The notes under the pieces were generated by a model that saw only the letters and a list, made by a program, of their open reading frames with translations, was not told the DNA's origin and ran no database searches. A DNA stretch of 64,000 nucleotides. It comes from Fasciola hepatica. Taxonomy: Eukaryota > Platyhelminthes > Trematoda > Plagiorchiida > Fasciolidae. Made by a program: the position numbers and the translations under genes. Positions 23,900 through 38,273 of the stretch are shown here, in pieces. Position 1 is the first letter of the stretch. Each line of letters opens with the position of its first letter. The stretch spans positions 568,001 to 632,000 of the forward strand of contig CANUEZ040000108.1 of the NCBI GenBank assembly GCA_948099385.1. The letters are read 5' to 3'.

Positions 23900-26800
23900 C
23901 TAAGGCTGTACCATTAGGGCTCGTAGATGCTATTGGCAGAACCAAAGGCGTCCAATGTAGTCGCGGCTCCAAATTTCGGACCAAAACTTGCAGATAAAAA
24001 GACCAGTTCCATCGCTTGGCTGGCATTAGTGTAGCTCCATGGTGGCCAATGATTGCTGCCGCTCTACTCCGGAGAGAGTTCCGTGGAGTAAGCTCCGGTT
24101 CATATTCAGGCCTGTGAGCGCGAAGTTAAACAGCTTGAGCCGCACTGACAGTACTTAGAGCGACCCTGAGAGGTCGCGATCTACAGTCAAGAGTTTGCTG
24201 ATCTTTAGGACAGAAGGGTGCGTATATTCCGGTTCTGTGGGCGACAGCCCCCCCCCCCCCTTCACTCGTGAAATTCAGCGAAAAGTAAGACCTCAGAGGT
24301 GAAAGGTCATGTTCCAGCCTGGCTTGGGGCTCAGCGACAAAAGCTTCTAAGCGGCTGACCAACAAAATCAGTGGGTCCTATCTGAGGACGCCTTAAGCTT
24401 GCCAGACCTAAACTTGTTAATTCGACTTCTGAGGTTCTTTGGAGATGGGTTCACACTTCCGGTTGGGTTGACGACTGCGGATATCTTTCTCTCCCCATAT
24501 CTCTTCTCCATGTTAGTCTGTTTGAAGTACGATCCTTGACTTGCAGTACATAGTATTCAAGCACGGAACTAGTGACACCTTGAAGTGCCGAGAAAATCGA
24601 ACGAGAAAGCTGGGGGAAATCGGAAAATGGAACGGTTATCTTTGGGTCTGCGTTGGGTGACTTCGGTTCCCATGGTATTACCAGTTCCGTTAGACCTATC
24701 AGTGCCGTGTCACGTTTCTCTCCAGACAAACCAGGATATATTTACATTGGTGTCTACAAGCTTGAAATATCCGAACCGGAACATCATCTTAGGTTGGCTA
24801 GAGAAAAGATACATAAAGCCGAAGGAAGTTCTACCGGAAGAACTCTTGACGGAGTTTACTCTAGACGGGTTGCAGATTCAGAGATCCACGACTGTAGGAA
24901 AAATAGAAAGCCGATATTTTGTCAAGCCACGAAAAGTTTTCCAACCATTTATCTCCTAATGGTGGGACTAAGGGCTTTAGATGGCAGTCCACATCAGTGA
25001 TGAAGACTCGTTGAAAGGTACGAAAATCTCTTCGAGCGCTAGATATCAAACCTCAGGAAAAGAATCCTGCATCCAATTCAGGAATGTCGTGAACGTGCCA
25101 GGGAAGCACTAGAAGGATATGCCGTTCTGGACCCAGAGTCGAGTCACGCCGGATCCCGGGAGACATTCAGCAATCTTTTGGACAAATTTTCTCATCTGCA
25201 ACAGACCTGACTGAAGGTGCAGGGATGGAGGCAAGGCTGGCTGGGAGTGACCTTTTCTCCTTATGAAACCTGGCGATAAACGTGCACAATCGTAGCATAG
25301 ACTTGAATCCCTTGAATCACTGTTCGGATATGAATGCACTGTGCACACCTGAGCAGACTGTTTTTTGTTCACCTGCTGGAAAGCGAAGTCGCTGGCAGAG
25401 GGAGCAGAATGACTCCGCCAGAACGGAGGTGAAGCCATATTTGAAGGTCGTACCAAGTATATCGACCAGCAGTCACACGTTGCAAACAGCAAACTTGGGT
25501 AAATTCTAAGGGAAAACAGTAAGACAGTTGGACCGAGGTCGAATGCGCCACCAACGGAGCCAAAGGAGGGTCCCAAAACCAAACCCCGAACAAATGCACA
25601 TGCTATCTCTTGTGGCTGCATGATGACAACTACTTGTTACCATTGTGAAGTGGCCCTCCAATCGTCGCATCTCACGAGCTTCCTGAAATCGAGTATCACT
25701 GATCGGTGGACCATAGCCGGGGGTATTGGCATTTGCTTAATTAGTCTGAATGTATCGCCCCATTCCGTCGACCGTAGCATTCAAACTGGGTGCATCCACA
25801 AAATCTGCGAGGGCAGCCGTCGCTCTTCTTTTGCACACAATCAAAACTTCTGAGACCTTGGATTCTTTAGAGCTCAAGAGCGTGTGTTATTTAACGAGCA
25901 ATATGGATAAACCGGTGAAACTAAATGCCATCCTTGTAGGGGTCATGACGCACAAAGAAGTGCTGACACCTGTGGCATTTCCGAGTGATGGATCTGATAC
26001 GTCACCGTTGACTCGCTGATTCGTAGCAAGCTTTGACCTAGAGTGCGAAACCACACCATTTAATAACAGCAATCTCTGAGGTATGTGCATCACGGCTGGT
26101 GTCTCCAGCGGGTTTAGGAATAGTTGACGCGCCACAGGCGTTCATCATAGGTCTGCCAAAATGATCAGACTACTCCATTACAGCAGTTGATAATTGGTGC
26201 CCACATATGAGAACGGCCCCCTTTGAAGAAGTGACAAGCCCATAGATTGACGTATATGTCGGCTCTGACATGTCTGAGGTCCACTGGGTATTTGATTAAA
26301 AGAAGGGAAAAATCTAGAGGACCTTTTTCGATTCTGACCAATTTGGGAAGGACGCTATGCTGTCCAGTTTGCTGGGAAGTTCAAGAACTGTCCCCCGCGG
26401 GTTTTCTGAATTGCACCGGTAGTGCTATTTAGTATCAGCGGGAATGTGTGGGTGACTGTGAGGTTCTAGATGCAGCTGATGGTCATGAGGCTGTGGCCCG
26501 AGAAAATCGCTTTTCTCTGGCCATTGTTCAAACAGCGATCAAACAGGACGAACGATCTTACGTACTCATACTTGGGGAACCTCGGATAAGTCAGTCATCA
26601 GGTAACAAGCTAATCTTTTCGGGGATGTCGAGCGGCTTTGAAAACGACAGCTACGCAGGCCATCACCTGGAATGGGATACGTTGTAGTGATGCCTGCGGG
26701 TATAGACCTGAAGTGCTTGAAGGAAGTAGGCTCCGCCGCATTCACTGCAAGTTGCTTGTGCTCTCAGAAGTGCTCCGCCCTGGTAATCGAAAATGCCGGA

Positions 26801-29800
26801 TAAAGTCCTACTGGTTTTCAATTCTCCTTCAAAATATCGGAAGGTGTTGTGGCTCTATTGTGTTTTCCGGGACACAGATATACTAAACATTTTATGGTAG
26901 CAAGAGAATGATCTCAGTAAATAGGTGATGGAATATCACGTGGCATACGGTGCTACCAACAACCAACGTACGGTGGAGCTGAGTTTGAAACATGGAGGTA
27001 AGGGAAGCAAATGCTGTATCCCCTGAAGGGCCCATGGAAACTGAAATGGATGGTAAAGCGCGAAACTTTCACGATAGAAGAGATTTGAAATCCGCTGAAA
27101 TCCATTGATTTCGCTCCATCTCATGCGTACCTTGGGCGTATTAAAAATAGTCTTGTTCTATTCTGCCCATCATGATCTTATGGGACCATCCGAAGCCTCC
27201 TCTGTGCTCTGTGCTCTTCCACGGCACTTTTGCTAGTGAAAATCTGACTCCTTCCATAAGCGTCTTATTCACCCTTGTGGGCTGCAATCAAAGGTACCCA
27301 GAGTACGACAGACTTCTTTAGCAATTTGCTCCATACATTTTCATACCACTTGCATGCCCCACCTCTACTGTCACACCTGAATACTGCCAGTAGAATAACC
27401 AGATTAATTCTCACTGGTGAGATATCACGGCTGACATCGCCGTTTCTTGAATTCTCTGTGGAATTCCTAACAGTGTTTCGCTGATTTAGAACCACAACCT
27501 ATCTCTCTTTTTTGCTGTGTTCATTTTGACTCTTTTTTGTTACCATTTATCCATTCTTCACAATTGAGGTAACAAGGCCTGCTGTGCAGCAGTTCTTTAT
27601 CTAGAACTAGCGTTCGGAATGCCTAACATGAACTGAAGTGAATTGCCTTCAGTTCCATCCTCCCCTGAAGCTCGCACGGAACCAAGAGGGAAAAATTAGT
27701 CCAAACCCAACCCGTACGGTTTAAAATAGATTGATAACTGGAAAGCTCATTGTGGGTTTTTTGGGCTTTTATAGAATAACATTTATTCGCCGTTTATGAA
27801 CTACTCATTTTAACATCTTTTATACAAAACCGGAGGCCGCAGTGCCCCTTTTTGTATTGGCAATTTTTCATTTTCATTGTTCGTGTCTAGTTTGTTGTTC
27901 TGTATCCTACGATACTTTCTGGTGCTAATTTAAAATCACCAACTGAATTTCCATTATTTTAATCAGCCTGCAAGGTTAAATTACCATAACTGCTTTGTTT
28001 AGTAAACCTTCTGAATACACAATATTTTAATGGCATTTTGAACACCCGTTTGGATTCAGTCTTTCCGAAAACATTGTGAGCAATATTGATTCAACAAGTG
28101 GTTGAAACATTTATTTTTCCGCTTCTAGTGGGTATTCTGCACTTGTGCAGCGGACTTTTTCTAATGAGACTTTGAGTAATAAAGGTGTGTAAACGACAAC
28201 AATGTCGCAGTTTGAGCTACTACCGTTGCGGCCCATAGGGCTTGAAATGGCATACCAAACCAAGAGAGGCGGTATGGGCCAAACGATCGGAATTCAGTGG
28301 ATATTGCCCAAAGCTTCGGTCACCGAGCTCAGGTTTGAAATGAACATTTGGATTCATGGCCAATTTTTTTATACTACTGCAAAGATAGTTGGGAACGCGT
28401 GCCGTACTCCATGTTTGTGTGGTCATGCAAAACACTGGCCGCAAAAGAAGTTCCTCCAGAGGGGGCCGGTGGCTGCTGCTAATCGCAGGAGACAACGTCC
28501 CCCTATTGAACTTGGAATGAACTCACACACACGGTGGCTCGGGTTATACTGTTGGTAAGCTCCATTCTCGTTAGAAAATTTAAATTGCAACATACGGTCC
28601 TATCCGAGGCTTTGTTGTTGAAAGGGCTACTTGATGCTTCCCTCTTGTCGAGCAACCTAATCCAGCGTCAATATTATGAAAAGAACATGAGATCTTCGAA
28701 GTAACTTCCGCTGTCGGATGGAGAACAATTAGAAAATGCTGTCGTTGTCCAGGGTTGTTTTCTTATTCATACTGAGAGATTATGGCTACACTACCGTCGG
28801 GTGAGGCTCAGGAAAGTCGACAGTTTAGGTCTTTTGTAGTTCAATAGTTTGAAACGCCGTAATAAAACTGGCATAGGTAAACACAGAGGATAGGAATGCT
28901 TGTTTACCTGCGTGTGCCCGGGGACTATATACAAGTGACCCGTGGCCCGAAAAAAACAATTCTAATGATTCGTTTGAGAAAATGACCTCCTGCATTCATA
29001 TTTTGAGGTAATGTTCCTAATTTTGTTGGGGCCAAGAAACAGATAAAGGCGTTGACAGTGATGCCGGAAAGCAAAAGATCGTATCCTAATAATGACTGAC
29101 GAATTCAAACTCGGAAAGCAAGCTCCTTGGTAGCTTGCCTGGGGGACTGGTCAGCCTCGTCAGGTGAATAACAACAGCCTTGGTGGCCTGTAGGGTTCAC
29201 ACAATGAATTAATATCGACCTTGATCTTTGAAACCGAACAAATCGCCAATAATGGACCGTCCATTCAGGAGTATGACGACCCTCGACCTCCCAGTACCCT
29301 AAGGCCTACTGATTCACGGCTGCCTAATCACTATCCAACTGGCTTCCACTGTGGAACCACTCATTCAGGGGCACGCGAAGGGTTATTGTAAAGGTGTTCA
29401 GAAAACCTTGTTTTGTCTTTCAACACACCCTATTACAAAAACGTTGTTAGATTCGGATGGAGTATTCTTACCAAAGCTCCGAATTTTTTCTTTTTGTAGC
29501 TCCAAATTTTGGTCACAAATTGACCCTCACAGTTACCTTGAGCCTTGATCGCTGAGCTTGAACACTGCTGTAACTGTATTTGGTATTCTTATTTTCATTC
29601 TCTAACGTTGTGCTGCGATTTAGATGCACTTCTTGGTTCACTGTTCAAATATCAAGTATGAGGGCGAGGAAGGAACAGTGCTGAGGTTCAGTTATTACAA
29701 AAGTGCTTGGCATGTCGAACACAGTACCACAGGTATGTGAATCGACTCTTTTTCAAACTTTGACACGAATCTCTGCTGCTCTACGCTCAAAAGCCCGATC

Positions 29801-30940
29801 GGCTAAACTTTACACTCGTTTTCAGCGGAAGCACATGATCTGTGCTTTTTGGCCTCAAGAATGCTCACAGAAGGTGCATTTGTGCCACATATGACTATAG
29901 CCTAAACCTGGCTTACGCATCAGTGATTTAGTCCTCATTTTAGGTAAAATCGCATTCAGGGTTAAGAGACCAAAGGGAAATATCGATGGAGCAATTATTG
30001 GTCCCGACTTAAACGTAAGTCAAACGTGGGCCGGTACGGGCAACTCAAGTCTCCTTCAAAGTGCACCCTCAGTTATCTCACCGTAGGAGTCGATCCAGAA
30101 GCGTAGACTAAAAATAACCACTTTTCTCAAAGCAATTTAAACCTCACTTCCGAATGCATACAGCTGTTTTGGTTAGCTTTACGTAAATTTGTGGCACATT
30201 TTGGGAAACCGTACCAGTTTTGGGGGACTATGTTTTATTTGTTCCTTATTGTTGACCGACTGATCAACCGATATTGATTCAAAACTCGCTTCTTTGCCAA
30301 CTTCATTGCTACTGTTGAGGACCAACTAGATATATTTTGCCGTTTCACACTTTTAACCTTCGTTTCACTTTGGTGGCTGAAGTTTGGCTGCTACCCATTG
30401 ACGACATCCTATTTTCTACTTTGGTTCTGAGATTGTTCGACCTACTGGATCACTGTTGGAGTCGGTTTTCAGATACTCGTAAACCATAAATTTTGCTATA
30501 CCATAGACCAGTTAGTGATTCCTGACCTCATGACGGTCCTACAACACTCCGTTAAATGCGCTTTTGGAAGAACGGCTGATTACGACTTTCGTATTATCAA
30601 GCTGACCAGTGAGACCGATTAAGTAAACACAAGCTCAGGGTCCTGACTAAGAATAACTCATGCTTTGTTTTGCTGTCCAAAATAGACAGGTAAATCACGG
30701 CTAGTGGGTGTTAGGATGCTTGACCTCCATTCTACTTTGTCTACTTTGGAAAACGAGTTTTGAGAGCTTCGTAACAGGCAAAATTGCGCACAACATTTTG
30801 TTTCCTTCAAGTGCCTAATATCATGCTGGATCAGGATGAAAACGTTTGCTGAATGACATCACGGACAATTTGATTCATCGAGTAATTATGTTTTCATTTG
30901 GTAGTAATTGCTTGGGACGGTCAACCTGCTTTTCTCAATT
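23900..30940. other. long stretch without recognisable genes
   Basis: Frames of up to 170 codons occur (25109-25621 minus; 24585-24959 plus) but show no known domain. A C homopolymer (about 12) lies near 24249. From about 27.5 to 31 kb the DNA becomes visibly A/T-rich. 24.0-25.6 kb minus could be the 5' part of the LINE whose endonuclease starts at 23.9 kb, but I see no diagnostic motif. Confidence 0.45.
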
Positions 30941-30952
30941 CCAGGTTATATT

Positions 30953-32055
30953 GGTATATTTCTCGGCCATGGTCGAGACGCACGCGTTAAAGCATGATCA
31001 TGGTGTACACGTTACTCAATAAGATGGAATGTTCACATATTCTAAGTATGAAAGTCGAGAGTATTAGAGATGAAAAAACAATGACAGGAAAAGTTTGAAT
31101 GGACCATTCTGATAATGGTTTGCGCGGCAGTTTTAAACCGGTTTCGAATCCGGATCAGGCAGTGGTGCGCGGCGGAGATATTGAGAAAATCGTTAGCGCA
31201 GTGCTAAGGAGGCATTATTAACAAGAATGATGCAAGCCCAGGAAACCAGAGGCCAACTGAGGTTCTGCAGATGGAATAAATTTTGAACAAGAAAAAAAGG
31301 GTGGAAAATCGACGCATGCGAAGAGGATAGCGATCCATGAAGACAATGCAGACCCTGAATGACGGATTTACCGGAGTTCTGTAAACGGAATGAGATTTGA
31401 AGCAGGGGGACCTGAGGCCAGTTTCGTGAAAGTGAACACCGGTGGATGTGGGAGAAACAGCAGTCCATAAAAAGGTGAGTTTAGATTCAGGGCCAGTAAC
31501 ATGTACTATTCAGAAATGAGAAGGCGCAACTGGAGGGTCTTCGAGAAATGGAGAGTCAAATTCCAGCCGGCTACGGTTCGGAGAAAAGATAACCTGTGTT
31601 AACGGATAATAAAGTGGGAAAATCTTCGCATGGACTTCAGCGTTATGCTGCTTCAATGACAAATATATATGTATGTGATGACGCATTTGCCTTCAGTGTT
31701 ATTCTGGTAACGTACTACATCGAATGCGTAAGTTTCATCTGGCAGGGCAAAGTATGTGTCAGTCAATCAGCCGAGTGTGGCTGTATGTTAGCGGCATGCG
31801 CGTGAGCTGGAATTCGTGTTGTTTGCGTTAGAAAATGCTGAACGATCTGATAAGCAATTGAGGGTATCTCCTGTTGTGCGGTTGGATTTCTGTCCCAGTT
31901 GCCATGGTAGGTTCCACTTGAGTCTCTGTCCGTACGAGTCAAAGCGGCCTCCTTGGTTAGCCAATTTGGCGACTGAGATAGTGGGAGACAACGACCTGAA
32001 ATAAAGGGAGATTGCAGTCTGGACGTGGTTCCAGCTGTGGGTTATGATAATATGT
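30953..32055 (-). repeat. 1.1-kb dispersed repeat, copy B
   Basis: Matches 2588-3716 along its length, same orientation, with scattered substitutions and small indels. Starts GGTATATTTCTCGGCC, ends GGTTATGATAA. Unlike copy A it has no ATT microsatellite at its ends. A minus-strand RT C-terminus lies at 32529-32732, about 0.5 kb beyond its right edge. Confidence 0.8.
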
Positions 32056-32528
32056 GAAGACAATAAACAATGGATTGGTTAGGTTTATGTGAGTGGGGCA
32101 TGGGTAAAATAGGCTCGCAGTGGATTTGAGCTATACTGCTGCAGGCTGATGAAGTTGCGTACACAGGCTTGGTAGCTGTATGCATTTCAAAGGATTTATG
32201 ATTTGCCCGTGGTTAGTAATGATAACCTTCAATACCGTTTGCTTACGCAGAACGCAGTTTGGCACGAGGCGATAAGATAGGTTTGAAATAACAGACAGAG
32301 CGAGTAGGACTATCATACTGTTTGCGTGGCGCTACGCTGTTACTGTCTCTTTCGGTATAGTGGTTGTTCTATACTGAGGAGTCCAAGTAGAAGGAACTAT
32401 TGGGGTGACAGTGGTTATAGATTAGAGGTAATTATTCTGTTTAGGCATTGTAAACTGTTAGGTTTACGCTTAGGTGATGGCAACTGCGGCGTATGGTGTG
32501 GCACATCCTAGATTCTCAAGGGTTCAGG

Positions 32529-32732
32529 TTAGTATCCAGCGCTTTCCTCATAAGCTCTATCAAAAGACATATAAGGATTCGTAAGAGCGATCAGTTTTTG
32601 GATGTCCAGAGCTACGTGTAGTCCAGGCTTAAACATAATCAGGGAATCTACGGAACGGACTTCAGCTGAGAGTTTATTCCACAGGGTTGCATATTTCAGG
32701 AGGAGGAAGTTGATGGTAAAAAGTTGGGACAT
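32529..32732 (-). pseudogene. LINE RT C-terminal fragment
   Basis: The minus-strand frame reads FLLLKYATLWNKLSAEVRS, then FKPGL and ends FDRAYEESAG. It parallels FFLLVYSKVRNKLP and AYERGLD at the end of the LINE RT at 4.2-4.4 kb. Immediately downstream on this strand comes repeat copy B, the same arrangement as in the LINE within the gypsy element. No catalytic core is seen upstream. Confidence 0.55.
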
Positions 32733-32759
32733 TTTTGCTGTCCTAGATCGTATGGATGA

Positions 32760-35700
32760 ACCGCTGAGTTTCGTAATTGCTGCAGCGGTGGGGCCAACCC
32801 TATGCGGGTCTAATTGAGCCTAGGTTGCTCAGAGCGGTTATTCGACTTATTAGTACCCTATACCTACCTCAAAGGCCTGAGCCCTTGAAATATACGGATT
32901 GTATAACATAGTCAGCGTGTCCACCGTTAGGGCTCCAGAATTTCACAAAATGCACTGCTGTTTCTATTGGATGCTAAGATGACATTTGGTGGTCATTGTT
33001 TGAAACATATGGATCGTTTCTATTCGTAGCTGAAAGTGGGAAATGTGTTACTTGTTGGGTGCGAATATATTCGTGACCTGTGGCCTGCAGAACGAATGCT
33101 AAATAACACTGCCTTTTCTATCACAGATAATTAGGCAGAAATACCACCAGTGAGAGAGGTCATTAAAAAAATATTTTGATCAAAATGGATGACTCATCAT
33201 TCGGATGTTAGGTTGTTGATCAGCTCCCATGGTGATATTTATGATGACGTTGATCACTTCGGATTAAATAAGTAGAACATTTATCGTAGATAAGTTTATT
33301 TGGTTGTTGCTTTCTAAGTCAAATCCCGTTTCGCGTACCTCAAAACTCAGCTGAACTTTTGTCTAAATTTTATCCATCATAAGCCCGTATTTGTTTCAGG
33401 CTTAGCCCTGATTCTCTCAAAAAGCAACCTGCTATCCACTACGTACACCTGTGCGAGACCGCATATTGGAAGCAACCATGTGCATTTACAATGTCCATTT
33501 GTTCCCACCCTCACTAACAGTCAGATTAATATCACTCGTCCAGTGAACTATTTAAAGTCACTTCTAGCACGTAATGTCACAAGGTTACAGCACTATAGCA
33601 CACAAGCCAAAGGTGAGAAAATCGTGGTTTTCTGTAATAAAACGAACGACGCCACTTGCATAATGTCTAACCAGCCTTATTGGTTCATTATTTGCCAACT
33701 ACCCATTCCTAGAGGTGTGGAACGTTCGTGTCTCTTAGTGGCTTTACGCACACTACTTTTACAAACACCTGACGTGATGCCAACCTAGGTTTGCCGCGTT
33801 ATCAGTTCTTGGTTCGTTCGACTTGCCTCGGTTGTGAATAATATTTTTCAGTATTTGGGTGAGCTGAAGTATTTACAAGACTTTTCCTCATGGTTGGCGC
33901 AAACATTCACCGCAGTGGATAGGTAGCAGAAGAGTGATAACTACAAAAACTTCAAAAATCTTATGGTCAAGTTACTCAACAACGGTCTACTGGTATAACT
34001 AGAAGTAGCGTTCAGCACTCACTAACACTATCCCATAAGACATTTCCATCAGTGCACCCTTGATATTCTCCTCGCGATAATCCCCGAAAAGTATTTACAA
34101 TGTTTATCAACCGTCCCTTGTCGCCAGTCTTCCTCTACGTGCGTGACATGTTGCAAACCCAAAGACTAATTTTTAATGCGATGAAAGTGATTGCATTTTA
34201 GTGGACACCGCCAACACACCTTTCACGAGGCTGTGAATGACTTCCAAAGGTCATCCATGACAAGCTTTCCTTAGCAGCTTAAATGATGGAGAAAAGTTTG
34301 TTGCCCGTAGACAATATTGAACAACACTCAAAACTGTCCCAGGTCGCGACCCATTTGGCCCTTTAGTCCCACCCCAATCTGCTCCCATGAACAACCTGTG
34401 AATGAGTGCGAACGAACCAGAAGACGGTCATGCTAGTGGAGAAAATCGTTGGTCCAATTTTAAGCCGTATGCATTCCAGGGGGTTTTCACCTGCCGCATC
34501 CGTTCAAAATTCATGCGCACTGTGTCACTCAGGTGCGTATTAAGTTTACTTATGTATGGGAATTCTGATCAACTTAGCCCTAGAAATAGCTGAAAACGTG
34601 GAAAAGCCAAGTGTGATGAACAACTGAGACGAAATAATGACTTTAAGATAGGAACGGTCAGAATTATCCAACTGGTCCGAATAGCTCGACGATGGCCCTT
34701 TACTTCTCCCAGCATCGCTCATAAGAAACTTCGTCGTATAACAAACAGAGCTGCGTATAGCAAACCTACTCATTCTCCTTTCGGGCATACCTTGCTTAAC
34801 AACATAAGTTTGCAGTTGTTTGCGAATAAGTTGGTTTTATTGTTGGTCTTCCCCCTTATTTCATGGGGGAATCCAATGACTTTTACTACGCAACTGTTAC
34901 CGTTCAGGTAAAATACATCCGGCGATGACACTATAGGTTCACGTGACAGAAGAAAGTGAAACCAGCAAAATAGCAGGTGACTGGAATCAGCTAGTTGTAC
35001 AAGCTAACAAGAGTGTCGTTGGGTTTTTGAGCAAGATGCTTTCATACAGGATCGTATCAGTTGACAGTCTAGGTTTTCATTTTATGATAGAAAGTTTCAT
35101 CTTTTTGTCTACTTCTTGAATTAGTACTTATGTTTTAAAAGTGCTTAACAATTTCAGTCCAAAAGTCTTTCGTTTGTAACCTGAGAAGAAGCAGCTCAAA
35201 AAAATTGCAGTAGTATTTATGCTTCGTAGAGTATCACAATATTTAGGCCGTTTTATATTCGTAAATGCAACGCATCTTGTTGGCCTACTGTGTGACGAAA
35301 CCATGCAGTATCGTTCTGAAGGAAGCATGAGAAAATTATTTATTTTTGCATAAACTCTCACGTCCCAACAAACTCAGCCAGCAAGCACATTCAAAATGAC
35401 CCACTCAGCCGTTGGCCCGCAGATTATTCTGATTCTCGAAATATTTACCAACCGGCTTTCCACCAATTATTCAAAGGCAGTGAGATATAACTCTAAACAC
35501 CATTACCTTTGACCTCGTCTAACGACGGCCTTCACTGCACTGTTTTCTGGTATCCAGCACACTTGTAAAACAGAACTTCTTGTGCGCCTTCAGAGTTTTC
35601 CAAGTCAAGTCCCTTTTTTGCTCATGCAGGCGCCGTTTCTGAGTTGCCCGCAGAATTTTTCATGGTTGGCTCGAGTCCGTTCAGTCAACCTAGGTTTATC

Positions 35701-36115
35701 TGCTTTTTAATGGCTTTTACCGGATAAAGAAGTTTTGGAATCCAGTTATTGAACTCAATGGTAAAGCCCATTGCACTCAAATCAGGACATAAAAGGTGCT
35801 TAGCAAGGCTTTATCGGAAAAACTGAACACACTGCCCTATAGCCTGACATATGACCTTGGTATGATAAGTAAAAACACGTGATGGGCCAATAGAGAACCA
35901 ATCATAATGCAGCAAGCGGGACACTGTTGAATTATCCTCTAAATGTAGCTAATCGAAGAGGTCATGAAAGACGGGGTAAAACCAGAGCAAAGTTCGACTA
36001 CTGGTTACGCCAATGTCTCTGCACTACCTGTGCCTTTATTGGTAAAAGAAAGTTGATATTGACTCAGGCTCAGTTTGTCTCCTGAGAATGGCTGATTTGC
36101 GGGTGGCATCAATGA
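32760..36115. other. long stretch without recognisable genes
   Basis: A/T-rich DNA with short frames only (longest 102 codons, 33480-33788). No domains, tRNA-like boxes or repeats were recognised. Confidence 0.5.
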
Positions 36116-36159
36116 TAGATATCAAAGGTTCGATGGACCTGAAACAGTCTCGCATCTCC

Positions 36160-36743
36160 TCAGTACACAGGAAGATACCCGAGTTCCATACCGCGGGCCC
36201 AGAATTTTTGCTGATTTAAGTAGAGGCATGATTTTGGATGACCGCAAAACCAACCAGTCTACCAGGTTTATACATCTAATGGGAAACTTGCCATTGGCTG
36301 TGGCTCCAGCAGTAAGGGATGTGGTATGCCACCCACCTGGAGAGAGCCCGCACGGCAATGCGGGAAGCCGTACCGGAGAAGCTTGGCACGTCAGCAGAAC
36401 GTCGTCCAAAGCAACTGGTGTCAGCCATCCATCTCGGTGTCCATGGCAGCCAAATACCGGAGCAGCTTTTAGGTTTTATACGGGGACCGGTCTCTACCCT
36501 TAAGGTAGATGACACAGAGCTACAGGTGCTCCGTAAGCAAAGACTGCCGATAAGTTTCAAGTCATACTATCTATTTGAGTATAAATCAAAGTTAGGTGAA
36601 TTAGCGGGGGCTGACAGTCGAGTGCACGAACATGCTCTATCCTCCGTTCACCGTGCAGCCAAGGGCTCTAACTTAGACCATCTTAGCAAAATGGAGCTTT
36701 TAGCCAGTTACATGGAAATACTTTCCTCAAGGTTAACGTGCTG
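36160..36743 (+). pseudogene. gypsy gag (relic)
   Basis: Plus-strand frames: ILDDRKTNQSTRFIHLMGNLP and VRDVVCHPP near 36230-36345, then, in the frame 36319-36744, AMREAVPEKLGTSAERRPKQL, LGVHGSQIPEQLLGFIRG, LRKQRLPI and ADSRVHEH. This matches the capsid region of CsRn1-like Gag, where L..LGDRKPSQLLR.M and LPI..Q are usual. One frame change lies near 36340. The protein is incomplete at the N-terminus. Confidence 0.75.
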
Positions 36744-36759
36744 AGTGCAAAGCCTTATC

Positions 36760-37015
36760 TGTTCACGGGAACTTTGCTCCAAAAAACCCCGGTGTAGGCC
36801 TGTGCCGTCGCAACCATGGTTATAAACGAATAAGGTGCACCGAGCCTGGCACGTTCTAACCTGAGTACCAGAGAAACGAGTAAGCCGGCCAAAGCAGGCG
36901 AAAACCACGTCAGACCTTACAGCTTGTATTTGCCTATTTTCCACAACCGACAGAGTATCCGGAGCATCATTCTTTGTAGACTCCGGCGCACTGGTAAGCC
37001 CCATTCAACCTTAAT
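36760..37015 (+). pseudogene. gypsy gag end and aspartic protease (relic)
   Basis: The plus strand reads LFSTTDRVSGASFFVDSGALVSPIQP at about 36935-37010, the retropepsin active-site region with DSGA in place of DTGA. The preceding cysteine-containing part is scrambled by stops. The serine is tolerated in retropepsins, but the surrounding frame is broken. Confidence 0.65.
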
Positions 37016-37689
37016 CCGCAGATAGCCTCAGTCGATCAAACATCGGTTTGGCCGCAGCTGGCAAGACCCTCAAAAAGACTCACAGTAAGCATTAAGTCCC
37101 ACCGAAATCTGGCCCGTGTCTTAATCTACAGAGTGCTTTTATTATGGCTGACCGATCTCCCTTGATCTCTGTCGTAGACTGTCTTCCACAGTTCAACTTA
37201 ATACTGATCCTTCCGCCTTTCAGCCTGTGGATGGGACCAACAGGGTCTCATCTGACGGTAAATCGCCCATGGAGTCATCATTCTTTCCAGTCCCCCGTCA
37301 CTCCCGTCTCTACAGACAGCTGTCAGAAACTCCCGTACGTGTTTTCTTGACTACTCCAATCTAATAACGTGCTGCCACAGATGTCGACAGATTTACTTCA
37401 CCACATGGTCACAGCTGGTCCACCAGTTCTTTGCAGTGCCAGGAGCTTAGCACCCTACAAGCTTAAAGTAGCCAAGGCCTAGTTTCAGCACACTTGATCT
37501 TTGCATTATCAGGCCAACTTGTGGCCCGGTAGGCTCCTTTACTACATATGGCGCCGAAAAATTCTGTTGACGGTTGATGCTCTTGTGGAGGTTATTAAAC
37601 CCTAGACAACAACACCATGCCCGACCGCCACTAGATTCCATATATCCAAGACCTCATGACAAGCTTAGGCGGTTGCAAGATTTTCAGTC

Positions 37690-38273
37690 ACATAAGCTAG
37701 ATCCGCAAATAAAAGTAAACTGGCTTTAATCCCGGAGGCACACCAAGAGCAGCTGTATTCACACCGTTTGGATTTCATGAGCCTCTCCGAATGCCACTCG
37801 GTCGTCCTAATGCGGCACAAACATTACAGCGATCTGTAAACGAGGCCTGCCAAGGTTTAGAAATAGTTCAAATCTGCTTAGATGACATCTTTGTTGCCAG
37901 CGCAACCCCTGACGGTCACATCATACACCAACGAAAACGTTTTGAAATATTTTCTCAATGTGCGGCAACTATAAAAGCGGCGAAGCGTTTACTTGTTCAA
38001 GAAAGTAGTACTTTCTGTAGTCACTAGATATAAACCTCAGGCTTTCCATACGTGAAGGATAAAGTGCAGTCGGTCCCCGAATATCCTGTAACTTCATCCT
38101 TCAGGACTCTTGGAAGATTCAGTGCTTCGGTCTACTTCTACGGTCGAGTTATTCCTAAGTGCGCCCAGCCGAGTCAGCCTCTCGCAGAACCACTGAGCGG
38201 TAAGACCATAATATTCCAATTTCCCAAGAATGCCCGTTCCGCATGTGTCGAACTTAAACAGCCTATCTCCTAA
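37690..38273 (+). pseudogene. gypsy reverse transcriptase (relic)
   Basis: Plus-strand frames carry VFTPFGFHEPLRMPLGRPNAAQTLQR near 37750-37830, then GLEIVQICLDDIFVAS with the catalytic LDD intact near 37860-37900, then KVQSVPEYPV, LGRFSASVYFYGRVIP and QPLAEPLSGK in 38052-38273. The N-terminal half before TPFG is not recognisable. Frameshifts separate the palm and thumb. Confidence 0.8.

Noticed and set aside
24245..24262. C homopolymer run
   Set aside because: Simple sequence with no linked feature; may vary by sequencing error.
25109..25621. 170-codon minus-strand open frame
   Set aside because: No domain or motif; composition like chance translation; not supported by neighbouring exons or repeats.
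28202..28558. 118-codon plus-strand open frame
   Set aside because: No recognised family, no splice partners, and a similar-length frame exists on the opposite strand.
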